From CAVYYW01 sp963772845 (GTDB lineage Bacteria > Bacillota > Bacilli > Bacillales > Sporolactobacillaceae), in NCBI GenBank assembly GCA_963772845.1, contig CAVYYW010000018.1, forward strand, positions 1 to 60,803: 60,803 bases of DNA. Direction: 5' to 3'. How positions within the stretch are numbered: the first letter of the stretch is position 1; each line of letters opens with the position of its first letter. A program made the translations under genes and the position numbers. This document shows positions 19,107 to 26,715 of the stretch, piece by piece. The notes below the pieces were generated by a model. The model was not told the origin of the DNA. It searched no databases and saw only the letters and a program-made list of their open reading frames with translations.

Positions 19107-19152
19107 TACGGAGTGTGGTACGGTGCCTGTCACGCCCCGGTTTTTGTCGAAT
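19107..19152 (+). repeat. R repeat copy R7
   Basis: Left flank unit GTGGTACGG is duplicated immediately before the core GTGCCTGTCACGCCCC...TTTTTGTCGAAT. Confidence 0.9.
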
Positions 19153-19312
19153 ATATTAAGCAATTAAAACAGACCAACGGCTGAAAACGATGGTGAATTT
19201 TTATGTTTAAGTTTTGATGGGTTATTTGGAATCAACAAGAAGAAATTAAAAGTTTTACTAAAGTAGCCGATATTATGAAAAGGTGACTAAAGGCAAGATA
19301 CATAATATGGAT

Positions 19313-19349
19313 AGGGAAAGTGCCTGTCACGCCCCGGTTTTTGTCGAAT
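19313..19349 (+). repeat. R repeat copy R8
   Basis: GGGAAAG followed by the full core; no stutter. Second copy within the same intergenic region. Confidence 0.92.
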
Positions 19350-19465
19350 CGACCCCTATTAAGCTTTATAAATCTTCGAAACTATTTTACTGAATGGAAG
19401 CGATTTGGTATTCTATTTAAGAAGCAATCGAAATAAATGTAGATATTAAGCTTGGAGGGGTTGGA

Positions 19466-20473
19466 ATGGCAATACTCGTAACAGGCGGCGCCGGCTATAT
19501 TGGCAGCCACACCTGCGTGGAGTTATTAAATGCAGGGTATGACATTGTGGTGCTGGACAATCTGTCGAACAGCAGTCTTGTATCTTTAGAGCGGGTCCGT
19601 GAGATTACCGGCAAGGATTTGACGTTTTATGAGGCGGATCTGCTTGACCGGTCTGCGGTGGAGCGTGTTTTTTCTGAGAATAAAATTGAGGCTGTCGTTC
19701 ATTTTGCCGGTCTGAAGGCGGTTGGAGAGTCTGTCGCCAAACCTCTTTATTATTATCATAACAACATTACTGGCACACTGGTTTTGTGTGAAGTGATGGA
19801 GGCGCATGGTGTTCAAAAAATCGTATTCAGCTCCTCAGCAACGGTTTACGGTATGCAGGAGAAGGTACCTTTGGCAGAAGACCTGCCGACAGATGCGACG
19901 AATCCTTATGGAAGAACAAAGCTGATGATCGAGGAAATTCTTCGTGATCTTCATATCTCAAATAATGAGTGGAGCATTTCGCTGTTACGCTACTTCAATC
20001 CGATTGGCGCTCATAAAAGCGGGCAGATCGGTGAAGACCCGAATGGCATTCCGAATAATCTGGTGCCGTATGTGGCTCAGGTTGCGGTGGGTAAACTTGA
20101 TGAACTCAAGGTATTCGGGAATGATTATCCGACAGCAGACGGCACAGGCGTGAGGGACTACATTCACGTTGTGGACCTTGCACTTGGTCACTTGAAAGCC
20201 CTTGAAAAAGTCATGTCATCTAGCGGTGTCAGCACCTATAATCTTGGCACTGGGAATGGCTACAGTGTGATCGATATCGTGCAGGCTTTTGAAAAAGCAT
20301 CGGGTCAGTCCGTTCCTTACAAAATAACGGAGCGCAGACCTGGCGATGTCGCCGTGAGCTATGCCGACCCGGCAAAAGCAAGAGAAGAACTCGACTGGGC
20401 GGCTGAACGAGGCCTAGAAGAAATGTGTGAAGATTCATGGCGCTGGCAGCAGCAGAATCCGGAAGGGTACTGA
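19466..20473 (+). CDS. galE: UDP-glucose 4-epimerase
   Basis: 335 residues, ATG after TTGGAGGGG. The NAD-binding GGAGYIGSHTCVELL at the N-terminus, SSSATVYG, the catalytic YGRTK and the C-terminal ERRPGDVAVSYADP are all present, identifying a short-chain dehydrogenase family UDP-galactose/UDP-glucose epimerase of normal length. It serves galactose use and supplies UDP-galactose for wall polymers. It is a stand-alone gene with a strong terminator. Confidence 0.95.
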   Translation: MAILVTGGAGYIGSHTCVELLNAGYDIVVLDNLSNSSLVSLERVREITGKDLTFYEADLLDRSAVERVFSENKIEAVVHFAGLKAVGESVAKPLYYYHNNITGTLVLCEVMEAHGVQKIVFSSSATVYGMQEKVPLAEDLPTDATNPYGRTKLMIEEILRDLHISNNEWSISLLRYFNPIGAHKSGQIGEDPNGIPNNLVPYVAQVAVGKLDELKVFGNDYPTADGTGVRDYIHVVDLALGHLKALEKVMSSSGVSTYNLGTGNGYSVIDIVQAFEKASGQSVPYKITERRPGDVAVSYADPAKAREELDWAAERGLEEMCEDSWRWQQQNPEGY

Positions 20474-20493
20474 GGCAGGAAGCAGTTTGAACA

Positions 20494-20534
20494 AACCCCG
20501 GCTAACAGCATTGTGCTGTTAGCCGGGGTTTTTT
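20494..20534 (+). terminator. galE terminator
   Basis: Perfect 17-bp stem (20494-20510 with 20514-20530), 3-nt loop, T tract. Confidence 0.92.
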
Positions 20535-20549
20535 GGTGGGAGCGGGGAG

Positions 20550-20613
20550 GGAAAGTGCCTGTGGAACAGTGCCTGTGGGCACGGTGCCTGTCACGCCCCG
20601 GTTTTTGTCGAAT
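20550..20613 (+). repeat. R repeat copy R9, upstream of the RAYT gene
   Basis: Two truncated units (GAAAGTGCCTGTGGAACAGTGCCTGT in two steps) then the core at 20584-20613. It follows the galE terminator and lies 208 bp before the transposase start. Confidence 0.93.
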
Positions 20614-20820
20614 GAAAGCGTATTGACACCACGAAAATTTTAACCTATTCTAAAGTTAAATAAGCTTCTTCTCCTTTTGATTATTCTTTGGACTCCCCCT
20701 GAATAAATCGTCATAAGCACTCTTCATATTTCCACTCTCATAAAGTCAAAAATCAGTTTATGCATCCCTATTATTAATAATTAGTAGATAGAGCCTATTT
20801 TGCGTTGGTGAGGTGATGGT

Positions 20821-21399
20821 TTGGGAAGAAAGAAACGCATCTGGGTTCCTGATTGTTTTTACCATGTTATTTGTCGCGGGAATCGGCGTGATCCTCTTTT
20901 TCAGAATGCTGGTGATTTTAATTCCTTTTTGCAGATCCTCGATAGTGTATATGACGTGGCGCCTTTTGAGCTCGCTGCTTACTGTTTAATGACAAATCAT
21001 TATCATTTGCAGTTAAGGTCGATGGAGCAGCATGTTTCGAAAGTCATGAGCTTGATCAATAAGCGTTATGCAAATTATTACAATACCCGGTTCGCATTAA
21101 CTGGTCATGTCTTTGAAAAGCGCTATTATGGCGAGATCATTGACTCGCATCAAGGCATGTTGAAGGTCAGCAGGTATATTCATCTCAACCCCATGGAAGC
21201 CAAAATGGTGAGGTTGCCTGGCGACTATCCATGGAGCAGTTATAAGTATTATGAAAGAGAAGACCTCGAGACTCCCCGATTTATGAACCCCAAAGCTTTA
21301 CTGGATTGCTTTCCAGCTTCACATATGGATAAAAGACTGCAATATTCCGGCTACATACATGCTGAAAAATCCGATGCTGTTTTATGGTCAGTCCTCTAA
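20821..21399 (+). CDS. REP-associated tyrosine transposase (RAYT, Y1/IS200-like HUH)
   Basis: 192 residues; TTG start after GAGGTGATGG. N-terminal VPDCFYHVICRGNRRDPLF, the metal-binding HUH motif H60-Y61-H62 in LMTNHYHLQL, candidate nucleophile tyrosines in NKRYANYYNTR (about 83-87), then TGHVFEKRYYGEII and YIHLNPMEAKMV are the hallmarks of RAYTs. In other bacteria RAYTs are single-copy domesticated relatives of IS200 transposases that act on REP palindromes by single-strand cleavage. The gene is intact, and no flanking inverted ends typical of an IS are seen. The abundance of R repeats in this window and the R9 copy upstream suggest that R is its substrate; this is inference. Confidence 0.92.
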   Translation: MGRKKRIWVPDCFYHVICRGNRRDPLFQNAGDFNSFLQILDSVYDVAPFELAAYCLMTNHYHLQLRSMEQHVSKVMSLINKRYANYYNTRFALTGHVFEKRYYGEIIDSHQGMLKVSRYIHLNPMEAKMVRLPGDYPWSSYKYYEREDLETPRFMNPKALLDCFPASHMDKRLQYSGYIHAEKSDAVLWSVL

Positions 21400-21474
21400 C
21401 CCGCCCCATGAAAAATCATAAATATAGATAAGAGAAATGCCGGTGTTATAATAAGGTAAAGCGAGGTGTGACTA

Positions 21475-22368
21475 ATGAAAGAGTTAATAACGCAGCTCAT
21501 GAACCAAATGGAAGGGCGTTTTGATCAACTTCAAAACGGCATGACAGAACTAAAGAAAGACATCCATGAAACGAGAACAGAGGTTAAGAGCGAACTGGCT
21601 GATACGCAGATCAATTTAAAAAATGAAATAGATGACACACGTGCTGAGTTTAAGGCCGAACTGGTCAATACTCAGGTCAATTTAAAAAATGAGATAGATG
21701 ACACGCGGGCAGAGCTTAAGAGCGAACTCTCTAATACGCAAGTCAGCTTAAAAAATGAAATAGATGATACACGCACGGAGCTTAAGACTGAACTGGCCAA
21801 TACGCAAGTCAGCTTAAAAAATGAGATAGATGACACACGTGCGGAGTTTAAGAGCGAACTGGCCAATACGCAAGTCAGCTTAAAAAATGAAATAGATGAT
21901 ACGAGGACAGAGTTTAAGAGCGAATTGGCTAATACACAAGTCAGCTTAAAGAATGAGATAGATGACACGCGTACGGAGTTTAAGAGCGAATTGGCTAATA
22001 CGCAAGTCAGCTTAAAGAATGAGATCGATGACACACGTGCGGAGTTTAAGAGCGAACTGGCTAATACGCAAGTCAGCTTAAAAAATGAAATAGATGACAC
22101 ACGAGCGGAGCTTAGTGCGACGCGGGTTGAACTAAATATTGAAATAAAGAATACTAAAACTGAGTTGAAAGAAGAAATAGGGAATAATCAATCTGAAAAC
22201 AGGAGTCATTTTAATCGGATAGAAACACTATTAGAACAGCATCAACAGACTTTTCAGGTGGTTTCTGATGAGATTAAAGGCATTAAAATTGATGTTAATT
22301 ATTTGAGTGAAAAAACTGGCAGGCACGATGCAGAAATAAATAATTTGAAGCGGCGATTTCCATCGTGA
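21475..22368 (+). CDS. Coiled-coil protein with eight 22-residue repeats
   Basis: 297 residues, ATG after GAGGTGTGACTA. After a short N-terminus (MKELITQLMNQMEGRFDQLQNGM) come eight near-identical 22-residue units with the core TQVSLKNEIDDTR. A more diverged helical part and a C-terminal segment (RIETLLEQHQQTF, KGIKIDVNYLSEKTGRHDAEINNLKRR) follow. It is strongly charged, without signal peptide or membrane span. A period of 22 equals two hendecads and predicts a long coiled coil. The C-terminal part resembles small bacterial coiled-coil proteins of unknown function. It lies 75 bp downstream of the RAYT gene; whether they are linked is unknown. Confidence 0.7.
   Translation: MKELITQLMNQMEGRFDQLQNGMTELKKDIHETRTEVKSELADTQINLKNEIDDTRAEFKAELVNTQVNLKNEIDDTRAELKSELSNTQVSLKNEIDDTRTELKTELANTQVSLKNEIDDTRAEFKSELANTQVSLKNEIDDTRTEFKSELANTQVSLKNEIDDTRTEFKSELANTQVSLKNEIDDTRAEFKSELANTQVSLKNEIDDTRAELSATRVELNIEIKNTKTELKEEIGNNQSENRSHFNRIETLLEQHQQTFQVVSDEIKGIKIDVNYLSEKTGRHDAEINNLKRRFPS
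21592..22119 (+). repeat. Eight tandem 66-bp units inside the coiled-coil gene
   Basis: Units start every 66 bp from 21592 (GAACTGGCTGATACG) to 22119. Neighbouring units differ mainly by third-position changes and by the alternations GAG-TTT/GAG-CTT and GCG/ACG. Such an array can gain or lose units in frame. Confidence 0.92.
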
Positions 22369-22628
22369 TTTAACGATATCTGAAAACGCCTCATTCATGT
22401 TGTGCCTATCGCAGTATTCTTAATCGCGACAACGGGTCTTCTTAAATGGGAGGAATCTGTTGTTTTTTTATGTCTTAAAAATAACTGTATAAAAATTGAT
22501 GGAAATCAATATACATTATATTACTTAATATGAACCTTTATCTTATTTATATAAAAATGTCTAAAAAAGAGGAATAATAGCTCTTTTCGTCTAATAAGAC
22601 TAAGAGGAGAACTTAGGGGGATTTCATT

Positions 22629-22985
22629 ATGCAGTGGTATGCGAAAGTTTTTGCGAATTATGCGGTATTTACAGGAAGAGCGAGGCGAACAGAATATTGG
22701 ATGTTCTTTCTTATAAATTTCATTATCAGCATGGTTCTTTTTCTGATTGATTATAAGTTTGGACTTCACTCTATTCTTAGAGATATTTATGGGGTGATCG
22801 TGTTTCTTCCAGCCTTGGCAGTCGGAGCGCGCCGTCTTCATGACATTGGCTCGAGCGGGTGGTGGCAGCTCATCGGTCTTATTCCATTTTTCGGCGAAGT
22901 CATTCTTATTGTGTTCTTCTGCAAAGACAGTGAAAAAGGCGAGAATAAGTACGGGCCGAATCCAAAGTTGGATGAGGTGGCATAA
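22629..22985 (+). CDS. DUF805 membrane protein
   Basis: 118 residues; ribosome site AGGGGG. WYAKVFANYAVFTGRARRTEYWMFFLINF, the RRLHDIGSSGWWQLI signature and the tail NKYGPNPK are diagnostic of DUF805, small inner-membrane proteins with about three helices and no established function. Its own terminator follows. Confidence 0.88.
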   Translation: MQWYAKVFANYAVFTGRARRTEYWMFFLINFIISMVLFLIDYKFGLHSILRDIYGVIVFLPALAVGARRLHDIGSSGWWQLIGLIPFFGEVILIVFFCKDSEKGENKYGPNPKLDEVA

Positions 22986-23012
22986 GGCTGGCGAGGAGAG
23001 ACGTATAAATAG

Positions 23013-23048
23013 GAGTTTACAGGGCGTTTGACTGTAAGCTCTTTTTTT
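23013..23048 (+). terminator. Terminator after the DUF805 gene
   Basis: GAGTTTACAG / CTGTAAGCTC stem followed by T7. Confidence 0.8.
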
Positions 23049-23077
23049 GTGCTGCAATCATTTATCATTTTAGTTTG

Positions 23078-23253
23078 ATAAAGTGGCAAGCAAATCCAAT
23101 GAAAGTGGGGGGCAAATCTCGAAAGTGGCTAATAAATTTCAATTGGGAACGGTTCCATCGTCCCTCTGGCCCATTTCCAATGGCAATCTGAAGCTGATTT
23201 AACATTTTTCTCAGAGAAATCAGCCGTATTTCATGGAAATCATGATTTTTCAT
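23078..23253 (+). repeat. S repeat copy S1
   Basis: Three degenerate units of AAAGTGGCAAGCAAATC type, the third being the variant AAAGTGGCTAATAAATTTC, then the conserved tail: CAATTGGGAACGGTTCC, TCCCTCTGGCCCATTTCC, AAGCTGATTT...AAATCAGC, and an AT-rich end with ATCATGATTTTT. The tail matches S2 almost base for base. Confidence 0.85.
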
Positions 23254-23311
23254 ACCTTATTTCAATTATTAAAATTACTATGGAAACGGTGCGGCAGAGA
23301 CACATGAAGTT

Positions 23312-23348
23312 AAAAAACTTGGGGTGCCTTAATCCCCCAAGCTTTTTT
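23312..23348. terminator. Bidirectional hairpin terminator
   Basis: AAAAAACTTGGGG and CCCCAAGCTTTTTT form a stem with A and T tracts on opposite sides. It stands alone between S1 and R10 and could end the minus-strand amidohydrolase transcript. Confidence 0.6.
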
Positions 23349-23500
23349 GTGTGCTAATTATATTGTAATTTACTTGTTTTTATAATGCTAAAACATATGT
23401 CATTTAAACTGTGAATTGGTTTTAATCTACATTCTCGGAAATACATAGACTTCTTCCTTAGTACTTTTTTCTTGTGTGAGTTTTGGCTGTAATTATCCTA

Positions 23501-23669
23501 TTTTGTGCAGGTTTCTGTTCGACAAAAACGGGGGAGTGACAGGCACGATCCCTGCACTTGATCCCTGGCACGATCCCTAATTTTGTGCAGGTTTCTATTC
23601 GACAAAACTCGGGGCGTGACAGGCACCATCCCTAGGCACCGATCCCTACTGGCACCATCCCTAAATCCC
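23501..23669 (-). repeat. R repeat copies R10a and R10b (tandem)
   Basis: Two R copies in minus orientation (cores 23518-23546 and 23598-23626) share the same 18-bp right flank (TTTTGTGCAGGTTTCT), making an 80-bp tandem duplication. Left ends are stuttered with ATCCCTA-type spacers (GGCACGATCCCT, GGCACCATCCCT). The array starts 6 bp after the amidohydrolase stop, in gene orientation. Confidence 0.93.
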
Positions 23670-23675
23670 TGCCCT

Positions 23676-24830
23676 TTAGTCCACTGTCCCCTTCTGGTAA
23701 ACAGTCCTTCCATCAATGAAGGTCATTTCCACATGGCTGCGCAGGTCAAAAGGGTCACCGCTCCAGAGGACGACGTCGGCGTCTTTTCCTTCTTCAAGTG
23801 TGCCAAGGCGATCGTCAATGCCAAGCTGTTTGGCAGCATTTGAGGTGATCGCTTTCCATGCCTCTTTTTCATCTAATCCATGTTTGACAGCTGTCGCGGC
23901 ACTGGAGAGAAGGTTATCAATACCGACGACGGGATGATCGGTCGTGATGGAAATGGGAACGCCTGCTTCGGCTAGGACTTTTGGTGTGTGCCAGCCTTTA
24001 TCAGCGAGCTCTACCTTTGAACGGGAGGTCATCGTAGGGCCGACGGATGCAGGGAAGCCAAAGGATGCAATGTAGTCTGCGATCCGGTGACCTTCTGTAC
24101 AGTGTTCGATCGAGATTTCAATATTAAATTCCTTGGAAAGCCGGAGCAGTGTAACAATGTCATCGGCACGGTGAGCGTGCGCGCGTAAAGGAATTTCTTT
24201 TCGCAGCACTTTACAAAGGTTTTCAAGACCAAGATCATCTGTGACGTCTTTACCATTTTCCTTTTTCTCCAGATACTCTTGCGCTTTCCGCATTTCTTGA
24301 CGGAAGAGCGCGGCGATCCCCATCCTGGTGACGGGTGCGATGCCCTTCGATCCGTGAAGACGCTTCGGATTTTCACCGAACGCTGCTTTCATGCCTGATG
24401 GCTGACGAATCACCATTTCGTCTACGATGGTGCCGGCAGTTTTCAAGGTAACCATCTCACCTCCGATAACGTTGGCACTGCCAGGGAGAATCTGAACCGT
24501 GGTGACGCCTGCACTTCTAGCGTCCTCAAAGCCCCGTTCTTCAGGATTAATTCCGTCAAGCGCTCTCACTTCAGGCGTAATCGGACTGCTTGTTTCATTA
24601 AAGTCGCGGCCTTCAACTCCCGTTCCTTCTTCATGAACACCTAAATGCGTATGTACATCGATTAACCCAGGACTTATGAACTTGCCTTTTGCATCAATGA
24701 CGTTTAAATTTTCTTGATCAACGGAAAAATGGCCAACTCTCTTAATTTTTTTCCCCTCAATTAACAGTTTTGCTTCTTTAAGTACTTCTCCTGTTCCAAC
24801 AATGATGGTTGCGTTTTCAATGAGCACCAA
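23676..24830 (-). CDS. Metal-dependent amidohydrolase (imidazolonepropionase-like)
   Basis: About 384 residues from TTG 24830 (AAAGGAG eight bases upstream); a GTG three codons earlier overlaps the ribosome site. Metal-binding motifs of the amidohydrolase superfamily are present: DVHTHLG, RAHAHRADD, SIEHCTEGH and TTDHPV, then ITSNAAKQLGIDDRLGTLEEGKDADVVLWSG. It hydrolyses cyclic amides or peptide-like bonds; the substrate is not evident. It is divergent from an Lrp-type regulator and next to peptidase and dipeptide-transport genes, suggesting peptide catabolism. Confidence 0.85.
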   Translation of the reverse strand: MVLIENATIIVGTGEVLKEAKLLIEGKKIKRVGHFSVDQENLNVIDAKGKFISPGLIDVHTHLGVHEEGTGVEGRDFNETSSPITPEVRALDGINPEERGFEDARSAGVTTVQILPGSANVIGGEMVTLKTAGTIVDEMVIRQPSGMKAAFGENPKRLHGSKGIAPVTRMGIAALFRQEMRKAQEYLEKKENGKDVTDDLGLENLCKVLRKEIPLRAHAHRADDIVTLLRLSKEFNIEISIEHCTEGHRIADYIASFGFPASVGPTMTSRSKVELADKGWHTPKVLAEAGVPISITTDHPVVGIDNLLSSAATAVKHGLDEKEAWKAITSNAAKQLGIDDRLGTLEEGKDADVVLWSGDPFDLRSHVEMTFIDGRTVYQKGTVD

Positions 24831-24846
24831 TATTTTCACTCCTTTT

Positions 24847-24910
24847 AAAATTTATACAGTTATTTGGCGAAAAGACCTTGCAAAAAGATAACTGAAAATT
24901 TATACTGTTT
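24847..24910. promoter_or_regulatory. Direct repeat in the Lrp/amidohydrolase divergent promoter
   Basis: AAAATTTATACAGTTAT (24847-24863) and AAAATTTATACTGTTT (24895-24910) recur 48 bp apart; AT-rich phased sites suit an Lrp-family protein that wraps DNA. Binding by the adjacent regulator is inferred. Confidence 0.35.
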
Positions 24911-25029
24911 CTAAATTACTAATTTCAATATTAAAATAATTAAATGATATTGTAAACCGTAATATTTATTACATTATAGGACTAAATACGTACTTTAAAA
25001 AAGAAGAAGTAGTACAAAGGGGAATAATT

Positions 25030-25491
25030 ATGGCTAGCGTTGCACCTAAAGAAATGATGGATGAACTAGATAGAAAGATTGTCAAATTTCTGTCCAAAAA
25101 TGGCAGGATGTCATTTACGGAGATCGCAAATAACTTAGATGTCACAGAGAAAACGGTGCGGACAAGATATAACAATATGATAGATAACGACATGATCGAA
25201 GTGGTGGGGGTGGTGAATCCCATTACGTTAGGAATAAAAGTTGGCGCCATTATTCAATTGCAGGTGGTCCCGCAACAAATCGAAAAGGTCGTCGAAGAAC
25301 TGCAAAAACTGCCGGTGATTCGTTATGTCACTACGACGACTGGCAATTATCAGCTGCTGACACAGGTCAATGTCAGAGACTATGAAGAGCTGAATGAAAC
25401 GGTGAAGCAGGTTCACCAAATACCGGATATTACTTCCACAAATGTCCTCATCCAAATGGACGTGTTTAAAAACAGCTTTCAGTACTTGTAA
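25030..25491 (+). CDS. Lrp/AsnC-family transcription regulator
   Basis: 153 residues; ribosome site AAAGGGG. N-terminal helix-turn-helix (DELDRKIVKFLSKNGRMSFTEIANNLDVTEKTVRTRYNNM) followed by the RAM ligand-binding domain (VIRYVTTTTGNYQLLTQVNV). It is divergent from the amidohydrolase gene and upstream of the M42 peptidase-dpp genes, so it probably controls peptide or amino-acid use in this block. R11 begins 2 bp after the stop. Confidence 0.92.
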   Translation: MASVAPKEMMDELDRKIVKFLSKNGRMSFTEIANNLDVTEKTVRTRYNNMIDNDMIEVVGVVNPITLGIKVGAIIQLQVVPQQIEKVVEELQKLPVIRYVTTTTGNYQLLTQVNVRDYEELNETVKQVHQIPDITSTNVLIQMDVFKNSFQYL

Positions 25492-25492
25492 G

Positions 25493-25563
25493 GTGCCTGT
25501 CACCACCCGAATTCTGTCGGGTGAATTCGGGTGGTGACAGGCACGCCCCGGGTTTTGTCGAAT
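25493..25563 (+). repeat. R repeat copy R11: full palindromic form
   Basis: A perfect 22-bp inverted repeat (25493-25514 with 25523-25544), whose left arm begins GTGCCTGTCACCACCC, has an 8-nt loop. It is joined directly to GCCCCGGGTTTTGTCGAAT (25545-25563). The right arm ends in the reverse of the R left end, so this copy looks like a hybrid of a REP palindrome and an R right half. It could form a strong hairpin behind the lrp gene. Confidence 0.92.
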
Positions 25564-25617
25564 CAAATTTTTTTAGATTTCTATGTCAGAAGATTCTTAC
25601 TAAAAGGCGGCGGTTAG

Positions 25618-26682
25618 ATGTTACAGACAATTAAAGAACTGACAGAACGCTCAGGGCCATGTGGCTACGAGCAGCCGGTTGTTTCTTTTATAAAAGAAAA
25701 GATTTCTTCACTAAGCGATGAGGTTGTAATGGATGGAATTGGTAACCTTACAGCCACGCTTAAAGGGAAGCGGCCGGGCGGTAAATTGCTGGTGACGGCG
25801 CACATGGATGAAGTGGGCTTCATTGTTAAAAAAATTGAAGCGAATGGCTTGTTGAGATTTGAAAAACTGGGGGGCCATGATGATCGGATCATGCTGGCAC
25901 AGAAAGTGCATGTCCGGACTAAAAGCGGCTTGCGACTCGGTGTGATTGGTACGATTTCAGCGCATTATCAAAAATTTGACGCTGCAGACAAGGTCAGAAA
26001 TTACCGTTCATTGTACATCGATGTCGGAGCAGGTTCGTCGGAGGAGGCGAGGGAGCTTGGCATTGAGATTGGAGATCCGGTGACATGGGCATCTGAAGTC
26101 GAGCATCTCGGTTCGGAACAGACAGGGAAAATTGTCGGCAAAGCCTTTGATGACCGAGCCGGATGCGCTGTTTTAATTAAAATGCTGGAAGAATTACAGG
26201 ATAGGGATTTTGACGGAGAAGTCATTGCTCTCTTCACGGTTCAGGAGGAGGTCGGGCTTAGGGGAGCGGGTGCAGCCCTTTCCAATTTGACATTTGATGT
26301 GGCGATCGCACTCGACACGACAGCGGTAAGCGATACACCAGAGGATGTGATGGATGACAGCCTCAAGCTCGGCGGAGGTGCAGGCATTAAGATCATGGAT
26401 GCGAGTTTAATAGCCCATCCAGGCGTTAAGGACAAACTGATAGATCTTGCGAGAGAAAAAGAGATTAGCTATCAGCCTGAAATCTTTACAGGCATAGGTA
26501 CGGATGCAGGTGCCGTGATTTTGGCGAATAAAAGTGTACCAACGGGTGTGCTGTCGATTCCCTCCAGAAATGCACACTCGCCTGTTGAAGTGATTGATCT
26601 GAATGACCTTGAAAGCGTGAAACAGCTTTTGGTGGAATTTGTAAGGGCAGGTGCCTGTCACGCCCCGGAATTTGTCGAATAG
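25618..26682 (+). CDS. M42 family metallo-aminopeptidase with R-encoded C-terminus
   Basis: 354 residues. Dinuclear zinc peptidase: metal and catalytic motifs TAHMDEVGFIV, FDDRAGCAVLI, VQEEVGLRGA, IALDTTAV and NAHSPVEV are in order. These TET-type enzymes trim short peptides in the cytosol, which fits the downstream dipeptide importer. The start follows AAAGGCGG. The native C-terminus (VKQLLVEFVRAG) runs straight into repeat R12, which supplies ACHAPEFVE and the stop codon (TAG 26680-26682). Confidence 0.9.
   Translation: MLQTIKELTERSGPCGYEQPVVSFIKEKISSLSDEVVMDGIGNLTATLKGKRPGGKLLVTAHMDEVGFIVKKIEANGLLRFEKLGGHDDRIMLAQKVHVRTKSGLRLGVIGTISAHYQKFDAADKVRNYRSLYIDVGAGSSEEARELGIEIGDPVTWASEVEHLGSEQTGKIVGKAFDDRAGCAVLIKMLEELQDRDFDGEVIALFTVQEEVGLRGAGAALSNLTFDVAIALDTTAVSDTPEDVMDDSLKLGGGAGIKIMDASLIAHPGVKDKLIDLAREKEISYQPEIFTGIGTDAGAVILANKSVPTGVLSIPSRNAHSPVEVIDLNDLESVKQLLVEFVRAGACHAPEFVE
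26648..26680 (+). repeat. R repeat copy R12, supplying the M42 stop codon
   Basis: Core GTGCCTGTCACGCCCC-GGAATTTGTCGAAT, read in frame as ACHAPEFVE; the final T of the repeat begins the stop codon. Confidence 0.95.
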
Positions 26683-26715
26683 AGATGTCAAAAAAACTCA
26701 GAGGAGAGATAAGCG

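Larger units (their letters stand above)
18926..19465. other. 540-bp divergent intergenic region with R7 and R8
   Basis: It lies between the minus-strand PTS regulator and plus-strand galE. Besides two R copies 170 bp apart I see no gene, hairpin terminator or clear operator. Confidence 0.6.

Noticed and set aside
21672..22100. Long minus-strand open frame with repeated SSISFFKLTCVLA
   Set aside because: It is the mirror of the 66-bp coding repeats of the coiled-coil gene, with no ribosome site; periodic DNA keeps the opposite frame open.
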